Counted from the stretch's first letter, positions 7,941 to 14,502 are shown. The stretch is DNA of 15,289 nt from Bacteroidales bacterium (GCA_016783865.1 JADHVS010000104.1:1-15289); one strand, 5' to 3'. The notes: generated by a model from the letters alone, not told the origin. Numbers and translations are program-made.

Positions 7941-8120
7941 GTCATTCTGAACTTGGTTCAGAATCTCCTCCCAGACAGTAAAAGATCCTGAACCGAGTTG
8001 CTAATGACATCATGATGAAAAACTGTCATGCTGTCCCCGCCGGTAGTCGGGCACGGCGCTAGCCAGCGGATCAGCATCTGATTATCAGCTGTTTAGATCC
8101 CGAACCAAGTTCGGGATGAC
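7941..8120. repeat. array of four alternating-orientation palindromic elements (E2-E5)
   Basis: E2 (7941-7966, +) has a perfect 9-base stem, ATTCTGAAC with GTTCAGAAT, around the loop TTG. E3 (7983-8008, -) keeps the tail and right arm but has a degenerate left arm. E4 (8025-8079, +) has the GTCATGCTG head and CAGCATCT tail with a GC-rich insert in place of the loop. E5 (8095-8120, -) has a perfect 9-base stem, ATCCCGAAC with GTTCGGGAT, around a 3-base loop. Spacers are 16, 16 and 15 bases. E5 begins 9 bases past the end of the thioredoxin-like gene, where it could act as a terminator. The array fills most of the 361-base gap 7769-8129, in which I see no gene. Confidence 0.85.
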
Positions 8121-8129
8121 ACCAAAAAT

Positions 8130-8651
8130 CTAAATCTCTTTCCCCAGCAGGATCTCGTCAATCTGCTTCTTAAACATCACTTTGGTCTGGTCAACTGATT
8201 GGGCTATCCCCGACGACATGACCGGTCTGCCTTCCATGGGGCAGAAAAGAAAAGTCGGGATACTCTGAATACCGAATATCATAGCCAGCTCCTGCTCGGT
8301 CTGGGTGTCTATTTTGTAGATATTGATCTGATCGCCGTATTCTTTTGCCAGCTCTTCCAGGATAGGTGCAGTCATGCGGCAGGGCGCACACCAGTCGGCG
8401 TAAAAGTCTATCAGGCAGGGCTTATCTCCTTCAAACACCCACTTTTCAGTGTTCTTTTCATAATCCATGACCTTCTTAAGGAAATCTTCCTTAGTCAGGT
8501 GCACAGTGACGTAGTTGTTGGCTGCCTCATCATTACCAGCCAGAATTACATCATTACCAACCTCCGTTTCCGACTTTACTTCTGATTTGCTGTTACAACC
8601 TGCCAGCCCGACGGCTGCGATGATTAATGCACTTGCGATCAAATTCCTCAT
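8130..8651 (-). CDS. thioredoxin-fold lipoprotein
   Basis: A 173-residue protein. Residues 1-18 form a lipoprotein signal peptide ending in the lipobox LAGC, with Cys19 the predicted lipidated residue, so it should be membrane-anchored facing the periplasm. After a linker of ~30 residues comes a thioredoxin domain: the active site is W-C-A-P-C (Cys88 and Cys91), preceded by LIDFYADW, and the cis-proline is Pro132 in SIPTF. Both redox cysteines and the cis-proline are present, so a functional thiol-disulfide oxidoreductase is expected; by family it may reduce or exchange disulfides in exported proteins. A perfect -7 box, TATATTTG, lies 34 bases before the ATG, so it is probably transcribed alone. 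No partner gene such as a CcdA-type membrane reductase is in the window. Confidence 0.9.
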   Translation of the reverse strand: MRNLIASALIIAAVGLAGCNSKSEVKSETEVGNDVILAGNDEAANNYVTVHLTKEDFLKKVMDYEKNTEKWVFEGDKPCLIDFYADWCAPCRMTAPILEELAKEYGDQINIYKIDTQTEQELAMIFGIQSIPTFLFCPMEGRPVMSSGIAQSVDQTKVMFKKQIDEILLGKEI

Positions 8652-8685
8652 TTGTTTTTCTTTTGTTAATTCTCAAATCCCACCG

Positions 8686-8693
8686 CAAATATA
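8686..8693 (-). promoter_or_regulatory. Bacteroidota -7 promoter box for the thioredoxin-like lipoprotein
   Basis: The minus strand reads TATATTTG, a perfect match to TAnnTTTG, 34 bases upstream of the ATG at 8651, in an AT-rich leader. No TTTG -33 box is evident. This is the best promoter match in the window and supports the Bacteroidota assignment. Confidence 0.55.
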
Positions 8694-8803
8694 TTTTATA
8701 AATATCCTCTGAGGCCATTATCGGCCAGGATTAACATTTTTTTAAATGATATTCTGGTCCCGTGACATATTGGCAGGGGAAGTCTACATGCAATTTTCCA
8801 GGG

Positions 8804-8850
8804 GACTTATGACTTGAAGGCAGACTTGTAACTGGAAGACTTGAAGACTA
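8804..8850. repeat. degenerate GACTT(G/A)-type short repeats
   Basis: GACTTAT and GACTTGA are adjacent (8804-8817). GACTTG recurs at 8823 and 8838, and GACTA at 8846. The first pair has a 7-base period that then breaks down. It lies just past the 3' end of the reductase gene, as the other heptamer repeats lie in gaps, but is much less regular. Confidence 0.4.
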
Positions 8851-8853
8851 TTC

Positions 8854-9789
8854 CTATAGCGCCTGGTAAACACCTGAAGCAATCTTAATATCCTGCACAG
8901 CTACTCCGGTAAGATCGGCCACTGTAATCTGGCCGTTTGAGGTTCGACCTTTAGTAGTGCCCGATATGATGGATCCAAGCTCTGTCAGGTTTTCTTGCCG
9001 GATTGCGCCAGCTTGGATGGCTTTGAATATCTCACCTCTTAACAGGCACTGCGGAATGCTGTCGGCAACTACCAGGTCAGCCTTCTTTAAAATATCGGGA
9101 TCCAGTTCCTGCTTTTCCGGAGTATCCGATCCCATGGCGGTGATATGTGTGCCGGGTTGAAGATCCGAGCTAAAAAGGACAGGATCTTTTGCGGAAGTGG
9201 CGGTTACGATAAGGTTGCACTCCCTCATGATTCGGCTTGCATCCAGGGTGGTATCAATATGGAATTTCTCCTTTCCTATCTCTGCTTTAAACCGGCTCAA
9301 ATTTTCCTCACTACGCCCCCAGACCAGGACTTCCGTGCAATTAATAATACTTTGCAGGTATTTAAGTTGAAGCCTTCCCTGCATACCTGTCCCGACAATG
9401 CCAATTTTATTCACTGTGGATGGTGCGAGATATTTTGCAGCGATGGCTCCTGCCACGGCGGTACGGATCTCTGTCAGGTAACCTTCATCCAGCAATAAGC
9501 TGATAAGCTCCCCGGTCATCTGGCTGAATAAGAGCATCATGCCATTCCCTGACGGAAGTCCAAGGGATGAATTTTCAGAAAATCCTGAGGCAATCTTGAT
9601 TACATAATAGGGTTCTCCTGAAATATAGCCGTACTTGATATGGACTTCTCCCCTGTCCAGCAATAGTTCTCCAACCGGGGGCACGGTTGCGCGACCACCA
9701 GAATAAGCAACAAATCCCTCTTCAATTGATGAGATCAGATCAATCTTTGGCAAGGCCCCCTTTATTTGTTCCAGTGTAATGATTTTCAT
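8854..9789 (-). CDS. ornithine cyclodeaminase/mu-crystallin family protein, probable NAD(P)-dependent imine reductase
   Basis: A 311-residue cytoplasmic protein covering the whole family length. The N-terminal substrate half shows family lysines Lys52 (VHIKYGY) and Lys65 (YYVIKIASGF), the GLPSGNGMM turn, and the conserved DEGYLTEIRTAVAG with Arg109. The Rossmann nucleotide-binding motif is GIVGTGMQG at 130-138. Later landmarks are GSDTPEKQELD and ADLTGVAVQD near the C-terminus. Members include ornithine cyclodeaminase, L-alanine dehydrogenase of archaea, ketimine reductases, EutC of ectoine breakdown and BhcD iminosuccinate reductase. The gene starts 12 bases downstream of the PLP dehydratase stop and should be translated from the same transcript. 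That pairing favours an imine reductase acting on the dehydratase product over a true ornithine cyclodeaminase, but the substrate cannot be fixed from sequence alone. Confidence 0.85.
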   Translation of the reverse strand: MKIITLEQIKGALPKIDLISSIEEGFVAYSGGRATVPPVGELLLDRGEVHIKYGYISGEPYYVIKIASGFSENSSLGLPSGNGMMLLFSQMTGELISLLLDEGYLTEIRTAVAGAIAAKYLAPSTVNKIGIVGTGMQGRLQLKYLQSIINCTEVLVWGRSEENLSRFKAEIGKEKFHIDTTLDASRIMRECNLIVTATSAKDPVLFSSDLQPGTHITAMGSDTPEKQELDPDILKKADLVVADSIPQCLLRGEIFKAIQAGAIRQENLTELGSIISGTTKGRTSNGQITVADLTGVAVQDIKIASGVYQAL

Positions 9790-9801
9790 GATGCTCTGTT
9801 T

Positions 9802-10770
9802 TTAGCTCTCTCCCAGGACGGATTTCAATGTTTCCAGGCTAATATTCCCCCCGCAAATAATGATCACAACCTTCTTACCTTTTAATTGTTCCTTGTATTT
9901 CATGAATGATGCAAGAGCCACTCCCGCAGCTCCTTCAATCATCATGTGATGGGAGGACATGAATAATTTCATGCTTCCAATGATTTCGTCTTCTGAAACA
10001 GTAATGTAATCATCAACCAGGTCGCGGCACAGTTCGAAGGTGATGGCACCGGGCTCAACACCCCCTGCCGTGCCGTCTGAAAGTGTAGGAAGCGATGGCA
10101 GATCAAGAATTTTTCCCGCTTTCACAGACTGTATCATGACCTGGGAATTTTCGGGAGAACAGCCGATGATCTTTATATCCGGACGAACAGATTTCAGGTA
10201 TCCGGCTACACCAGATATCAAACCTCCTCCACCCAGCGATACAAAAACTGCATCAATCTCATCGAGCTGATTGATCAATTCAAATCCGATGGTCCCCTGC
10301 CCTGCCACCACCATCGGATCATTATAGGGAGATATAAAACTCATGTTATTCTGCCGGGCATATTCCCTGGCAAACATCTCTGTTTCAGCATTATCTGTGC
10401 CATAATACCGGATCTCCCCTCCTATACGGCGGATCGATTCGAGCTTGGTTTCCGATGCGTTTTCCGGGACAAAAATTATTCCTTCGGCTCCGAGCTGGTT
10501 TAATGCAAATGCAACTGCAGCGCCATGGTTTCCGGTCGACGCAGTAAGAACTCCTTTATCGATTTCCTTTTTTGAAAGTGCCAGGATCTTATTCAGGGCG
10601 CCCCGGACCTTAAAGGAACCTGTATGCTGCAGGTTTTCGAGTTTCATATAAACCCGGGATCCTGCAATTTCGCTGAATGCGGGGGAATATTCCAGGTAGG
10701 TTTCGCGGATAGATTTCCTTATCCTGGATTCGGCCTGCTCAACCTGGTCTTTTATTTCGGAAATTTGCAT
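9802..10770 (-). CDS. PLP-dependent threonine/serine (or hydroxy-amino-acid) dehydratase, fold type II
   Basis: A 322-residue cytoplasmic enzyme without the C-terminal regulatory domain of biosynthetic IlvA; its length fits serine racemase, catabolic threonine dehydratase, BhcB and EutB. The PLP lysine is Lys54 in ENLQHTGSFKVRGA. Other sites are the substrate loop STGNHG (78-83), the PLP phosphate-binding GGGGL (180-184) and the C-terminal CGGN near 310. Chemistry by family: loss of water from a beta-hydroxy amino acid to an enamine/imine, or racemisation of serine. The reductase gene begins 12 bases after its stop, as expected for an operon. Upstream lies a 296-base gap filled with hairpin repeats, then the aminotransferase on the same strand. 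Threonine dehydratase is the default label; the pairing makes a hydroxyaspartate-like or ectoine-like substrate worth considering. Confidence 0.87.
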   Translation of the reverse strand: MQISEIKDQVEQAESRIRKSIRETYLEYSPAFSEIAGSRVYMKLENLQHTGSFKVRGALNKILALSKKEIDKGVLTASTGNHGAAVAFALNQLGAEGIIFVPENASETKLESIRRIGGEIRYYGTDNAETEMFAREYARQNNMSFISPYNDPMVVAGQGTIGFELINQLDEIDAVFVSLGGGGLISGVAGYLKSVRPDIKIIGCSPENSQVMIQSVKAGKILDLPSLPTLSDGTAGGVEPGAITFELCRDLVDDYITVSEDEIIGSMKLFMSSHHMMIEGAAGVALASFMKYKEQLKGKKVVIIICGGNISLETLKSVLGES

Positions 10771-10848
10771 TTACTGGTTAATTATTGTGCCAAAGTCATC
10801 CTGAAGCACAGAACTCAGAAACTGAGATTTATGATGAGTTGACATTTA

Positions 10849-11080
10849 GTCATCCCGAACTTGCCTGCCCTGCCTGCCCCGATGCAGATCGGGGATGCAG
10901 ATCAGGGTTTCGGGATCTAAATCACTGATAATCAGATGCTGAAACAAGTTCAGCATGACTATCTTTCAAATGGATGTCATTAGCAATTTATTTCAGGATC
11001 TAACAGATACTGATCCGTTAGCTAGCGGACAGCATGACTGATCTTAAACATGATGTCATTTTCAATTCATTTCAGGATCT
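10849..11080. repeat. array of five alternating-orientation palindromic elements (E6-E10), overlapping the aminotransferase 3' end
   Basis: E6 (10849-10918, +) has arms ATCCCGAA and TTCGGGAT separated by a GC-rich insert with its own hairpin (CCCCGAT 10877-10883 with ATCGGGG 10888-10894) and a 13-base direct repeat (10881-10893, 10894-10906). E7 (10934-10959, -) has an 8-base stem, ATGCTGAA with TTCAGCAT. E8 (10976-11001, +) and E10 (11055-11080, +) keep the head and right arm with degenerate left arms. E9 (11005-11038, -) carries a GCTAGC-containing loop. Spacers are 15, 16, 3 and 16 bases. A partial head is at 10795-10807. E10 covers the aminotransferase stop codon and its last codons. I see no gene in 10771-11066. 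Confidence 0.85.
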
Positions 11081-12194
11081 CCCTTATCAATTCATGTATC
11101 CTTGCCAGTCCGCCCTCCACATAATCCTTCGGCAGTCCGAAGCTGATCCTTAAAAACCGGTCCATTCCAAAATGGTCGCCGGGAACAATAAGCACGCTCT
11201 TCTCATGGACCAGCCGTTCCGTAAACTCTGTGGAATTAATATCCAGGTTGTATTTGATAAAGGCAATGGCAGCAGCCTGCGGAGGAACGCATGTAAAAAG
11301 ACCCGGATGCTCATTCATCCAGCCCTGCAATACCGGGAATCCCTTCCTGATATAATCCCTTGCACGCTTTCTGATCAATGGCAGCACCTTTTTAGAAAGG
11401 GCCAGTGCTGCCAGTTTATTTGACAGCATGGAGGCACTGATGGTGGTATATTCATGCCGTGCCCAGATGGCATCCACAACATCTGTTGGTCCCACCAGCC
11501 AGCCCAGTCTCAGGCCCGGCAAGCCGTATGACTTGCTCATGCTTCCCACGGCAATGACCCGGTTGTATTTCCCGTAAAATGAAGGGGTGACCTCGTCGGT
11601 GAATTGCTCGGCACCGGCATACACCTCATCGGCCAGGATCCATGCCCCCACTTTTTCTGCCACGCGGATTATTGTATTCATTTCAGGTTCTGTGAGGACA
11701 TATCCCGTAGGATTGTTTGGATTGCAAACAGCGATCATTTTTGTGGATTCGCTGACCACATTTTCAAGTTCATCCAGGTCGGGCTTCCAATCATGGTCTT
11801 CCCGGAGTGAAAAGGTTTTGATCACATAATCATGATTTTTAGCCACACCCCAGATCTGCATGTAGTTCGGAAGCATAACCACGATCTCGTCCCCCTTATC
11901 CAGAACAGTCGTTACCGAGTTGAAATTTGCCTCAATAGCTCCCACGGTGACCAGCACGTTTTCCGCGGTGGCACCATTATACATGCTAGCGATATTTTCT
12001 CTCAGTTCGGGGATCCCGTTCGCATGCGGGTAATTGATTTCGGTGGCGAGCAGTTTATCCTTCATGACAGGATTCAGTTCAAGCAACTCATCCAGCGTCA
12101 TGGGATGCACCCCGCTCTCCGACAGGTTATATTCCACTTCCTGCTCATACTTTGACATGAACCGCTCCATCAAAAAAGGCTGAAATACAGACAT
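11067..12194 (-). CDS. class I/II PLP-dependent aminotransferase
   Basis: A 375-residue cytoplasmic fold-type-I enzyme of normal family length. Landmarks: YNLSESGVHP near residue 22, NPNNPTG at 158-164, DEVY at 189-192, and the Schiff-base lysine Lys221 in SMSKSYGLPGLRLGW. A C-terminal FLRISFG provides the carboxylate-binding arginine. The start at 12192-12194 is the first ATG; Met9 and Met13 are possible alternatives, and the conserved part begins after them. The organisation resembles aminotransferases of the capreomycidine-synthase/MalY-like branch more than aspartate aminotransferase, and the amino donor cannot be predicted. It lies on the same strand as the dehydratase and reductase, 296 bases upstream, so a shared amino-acid pathway is possible. 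The last four codons and the stop lie inside a palindromic repeat (E10, 11055-11080), suggesting the repeat landed at or extended over the gene end. Confidence 0.9.
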   Translation of the reverse strand: MSVFQPFLMERFMSKYEQEVEYNLSESGVHPMTLDELLELNPVMKDKLLATEINYPHANGIPELRENIASMYNGATAENVLVTVGAIEANFNSVTTVLDKGDEIVVMLPNYMQIWGVAKNHDYVIKTFSLREDHDWKPDLDELENVVSESTKMIAVCNPNNPTGYVLTEPEMNTIIRVAEKVGAWILADEVYAGAEQFTDEVTPSFYGKYNRVIAVGSMSKSYGLPGLRLGWLVGPTDVVDAIWARHEYTTISASMLSNKLAALALSKKVLPLIRKRARDYIRKGFPVLQGWMNEHPGLFTCVPPQAAAIAFIKYNLDINSTEFTERLVHEKSVLIVPGDHFGMDRFLRISFGLPKDYVEGGLARIHELIREILK

Positions 12195-12345
12195 ATGTAT
12201 TCAATTTATTGGTAACATGTATCAAACCAGCCCCAATTTAGTCCAAGAGGGTCTGAAGTAATTCCACCTTATCAGGCTTCTCATAATGTTAAATTTTACA
12301 GACAAACAGCAAAGTAAAAATACAAATATCTAATAAGGAGTATCT

Positions 12346-12561
12346 ATGGTTTACGTCTTATATTCCGGTAATAAATGTGCTAATCTTCAATTAGTACCAG
12401 ATTTGGACAGTGGTTTGTCCGGAATCGTACAAAAAATGGCCTGCAGAACAGCCGATAATGATCATGCACTGAGATTTAATTATCTGTTATTGAAATATTT
12501 ACACCAGATGGCCCGGTATTTGAATTCAGGAATAGGTTCAACCAAAACCAAGCAGCCATGA
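12346..12561 (+). CDS. possible small hypothetical protein (71 aa) ahead of the lectin/propeller gene
   Basis: This ORF is preceded by AAGGAG (12335-12340) five bases before its ATG, an unusually good Shine-Dalgarno sequence for this window. Its TGA overlaps the ATG of the next gene (ATGA at 12558-12561), an arrangement typical of translational coupling. The sequence matches no family I know and has no signal peptide or membrane segment; it contains a Leu/Tyr-rich helical stretch and two cysteines. It is the only open reading frame of note in the 363-base divergent gap 12195-12557, which otherwise shows only a small inverted repeat (GGACA 12405-12409 with TGTCC 12416-12420). It may well be a chance ORF in a long 5' leader. 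Confidence 0.25.
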   Translation: MVYVLYSGNKCANLQLVPDLDSGLSGIVQKMACRTADNDHALRFNYLLLKYLHQMARYLNSGIGSTKTKQP

Positions 12562-14438
12562 AACCTATCTTGTCTCGCCTTACTGCAATTCTTCTTTTCA
12601 TACTCACTCTAACCAATCTATCCGCCCAGCCTGTTGAAGCCGGTTTTGATTCCCCCCGGTGGCAGTTTCTGAATGCCGACACCATTCAATACGAGGGAAG
12701 GCTGGGGCTGATTGGCTCGGCACTGTTATCCGATGTGGAGTTCACCAACGGGATTATTGAGGTGGACCTGATAGTGACAGGAGAGCGGAGTTACCCCGGA
12801 CTTATATTCCGGATGGGATCGTACGAAAATTATGAGCGGGTTTATGTTCGTCCCCACCGGGCGGGACTCTATCCCGATGCCATTCAGTATTCACCTTCCA
12901 TCAATGGTGTAACGGAATGGCAGTTTTGTAACGGGGATGGGTATACGGCACCGATCGTTTTACCTGAAAACGAATGGTTTACAATGAAAATGGAGATCAA
13001 AGGCACACGGGCAAATCTATATATTGGAGATAATACAGATCCGGCATTGGAGATGCATAACCTGAAAAACGGGGTAACCAGCGGATCAATCGGCGTGTTT
13101 TCTGACGGGAGAAGTCCCGCCGCCGTTTACTCCAATTTCAGGTATGAGCTAACCGATGACATTAAATTCGAAGATCCGCCTTTTACAGACCTTGCTCCGG
13201 GAATGATCCGCGATTGGGATTATTCAGGACCTTACAAGTATGCAGAAAAGGATATTAAAAAATACCCGCTTAGCGATAAAAATAAAGAGATCAACTGGCA
13301 GAGTATTTCAGCTGATCCGGCCGGACTGGTTGATATAGGTCTGTATACCGGCCGTACCGGGGCTGAACCGGATTATATCATAGCAAAAACAATCCTGCAT
13401 GCCGAAAATGCAAGGACCATGGAGCTGAATTTTGGCTACAGCGACCTGGTGAGCATTTTCCTGAACGGCCGCCTGATGTTTACCGGCAACAGCGCATACC
13501 AGTCACGAGATCCGTCCTTCCTGGGAATCATCGGGCTGTTCGACGCCATTTACCTGCCCCTTGAAAAGGGTGACAATGAATTGGTATTAAAGGTGTATGA
13601 GACATTTGGGGGGTGGGGGTTTATGTGCCAGGATGGAGCGGATAATTTTTATGCAGATGGACTCAGCAAGGGATGGGAAACAGATGTGCTCTTTAAGATA
13701 CCCGAATCGGTAGCTCATGACCCGGCCGGGAATGAGTATTATGTTTCCAATTATGACGGGTATAATCCGGGACAGGCCAGCCAGGCGATCGCAAAAATAA
13801 GCTCTGGTGGTAAATTGATCGATGCCGGATGGCTTACAGGCCTGGCCAATCCAACCGGTATTACAGTACATGATGGCAAGCTCTATATTACTCAGCGTAA
13901 AGAACTTACAATAGTCGATATTAAAACAGCCTCGATTGAGAAGAGCTATCCCAAACAGGATGCTGCCTTTATGAACGATGTGGCCGTATCGCCCGATGGG
14001 GATATTTTTGTATCCGACTCAAGGAAACATCTCATATACAAACTGGAAGATGGTCAGCTGGTCGATTGGCTGGCCGATGATGATATAAAAAATCCAAATG
14101 GCTTGCATATCCTTGACGGTAATCTTTTCGTGGGAAATGGAAACAACTACCTGATGAAGGTGGATGTTAAAACCAAAGATGTTTCAAGTGTGGCGCATTT
14201 AAACACGGGGATCATCGACGGGATCAAATCGGACAAAAACGGGAACCTGATCGTATCCCATAATGAAGGCAGGCTGTTCCGGATCACCCGGGAAGGGGAA
14301 ATTACAAAAATCGCCGACCTGACCCCGGAGGGGATCCGGATGGCGGATTTCGATATTAACATGAAGGATGGTGTGATCGTAATTCCCACCTTTACCCGCA
14401 ATACTGTGATTGCAATTAACTATTCTCAACAGGAATGA
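12558..14438 (+). CDS. secreted three-domain protein: lectin-like, jelly-roll-like and NHL/SMP-30-type beta-propeller
   Basis: A 626-residue exported protein with signal peptide cleaved after Ala23 (LSA before Gln24). Residues ~30-197 form a beta-sandwich like concanavalin/LamG or DUF1080 domains, with patterns such as YPGLIFRMGSYENYERVYVRP and GSIGVFSDGRSPAAVYSNFRYE, suggesting carbohydrate binding. Residues ~205-370 resemble a galactose-binding-like sandwich (IIAKTILHAENARTMELNFG, then DLVSIFLNG). From ~378 to the end is a beta-propeller of NHL/SMP-30-like blades: GNEYYVSNYDG, NPTGITVHDGKLYIT, MNDVAVSPDGDIFVSDS, GNLIVSHNEGRLFRI. Such propellers may bind metal and hydrolyse sugar lactones or simply bind ligands; no catalytic site was assigned. 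A carbohydrate-related role is inferred from domain content only. An S9 peptidase gene follows 134 bases downstream on the same strand. Confidence 0.8.
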   Translation: MKPILSRLTAILLFILTLTNLSAQPVEAGFDSPRWQFLNADTIQYEGRLGLIGSALLSDVEFTNGIIEVDLIVTGERSYPGLIFRMGSYENYERVYVRPHRAGLYPDAIQYSPSINGVTEWQFCNGDGYTAPIVLPENEWFTMKMEIKGTRANLYIGDNTDPALEMHNLKNGVTSGSIGVFSDGRSPAAVYSNFRYELTDDIKFEDPPFTDLAPGMIRDWDYSGPYKYAEKDIKKYPLSDKNKEINWQSISADPAGLVDIGLYTGRTGAEPDYIIAKTILHAENARTMELNFGYSDLVSIFLNGRLMFTGNSAYQSRDPSFLGIIGLFDAIYLPLEKGDNELVLKVYETFGGWGFMCQDGADNFYADGLSKGWETDVLFKIPESVAHDPAGNEYYVSNYDGYNPGQASQAIAKISSGGKLIDAGWLTGLANPTGITVHDGKLYITQRKELTIVDIKTASIEKSYPKQDAAFMNDVAVSPDGDIFVSDSRKHLIYKLEDGQLVDWLADDDIKNPNGLHILDGNLFVGNGNNYLMKVDVKTKDVSSVAHLNTGIIDGIKSDKNGNLIVSHNEGRLFRITREGEITKIADLTPEGIRMADFDINMKDGVIVIPTFTRNTVIAINYSQQE

Positions 14439-14467
14439 TCTGAATAGATTCTTCTCCTGATTTTCTT

Positions 14468-14502
14468 TCTACTTTCTACTGTCTACTGTCTACTGTCTAC
14501 TG
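14468..14502. repeat. heptamer tandem repeat, unit TCTACTG, five copies
   Basis: Four exact copies of TCTACTG (14475-14502) are preceded by one with a single substitution (TCTACTT, 14468-14474). It lies 30 bases past the stop of the lectin/propeller gene and ~70 bases before the S9 peptidase start. Unit length equals that of the CGTTCAG repeat at 2311-2335, but the sequence differs. Copy-number variation by slippage would be expected. Confidence 0.9.

Noticed and set aside
7871..8120. CRISPR-like array of short repeats
   Set aside because: Copies are palindromes in alternating orientation, with spacers that are themselves conserved and only ~16 bases long. The 20-base tandem has no spacers at all, and no cas genes are present.
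8025..8120. Riboswitch or structured RNA gene in the first array
   Set aside because: The structure is explained by two members of the dispersed palindrome family; I see no known aptamer core.
8199..8585. 128-codon plus-strand ORF opposite the thioredoxin-like gene
   Set aside because: It is antisense to a gene with clear lipobox and WCAPC motifs and shows no protein-like features.
11832..12155. 107-codon plus-strand ORF inside the aminotransferase gene
   Set aside because: It is antisense to a well-supported enzyme with an intact active site and resembles no known protein; it is a shadow frame.
8854..12194. Complete beta-hydroxyaspartate cycle operon
   Set aside because: No BhcC-type aldolase or BhcR-type regulator is present, and the aminotransferase is class I/II, whereas BhcA is of the class V type.
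12476..12685. 69-codon minus-strand ORF across the start of the lectin/propeller gene
   Set aside because: It overlaps the signal peptide region of a well-supported gene and has no ribosome-binding site or family similarity that I can see.
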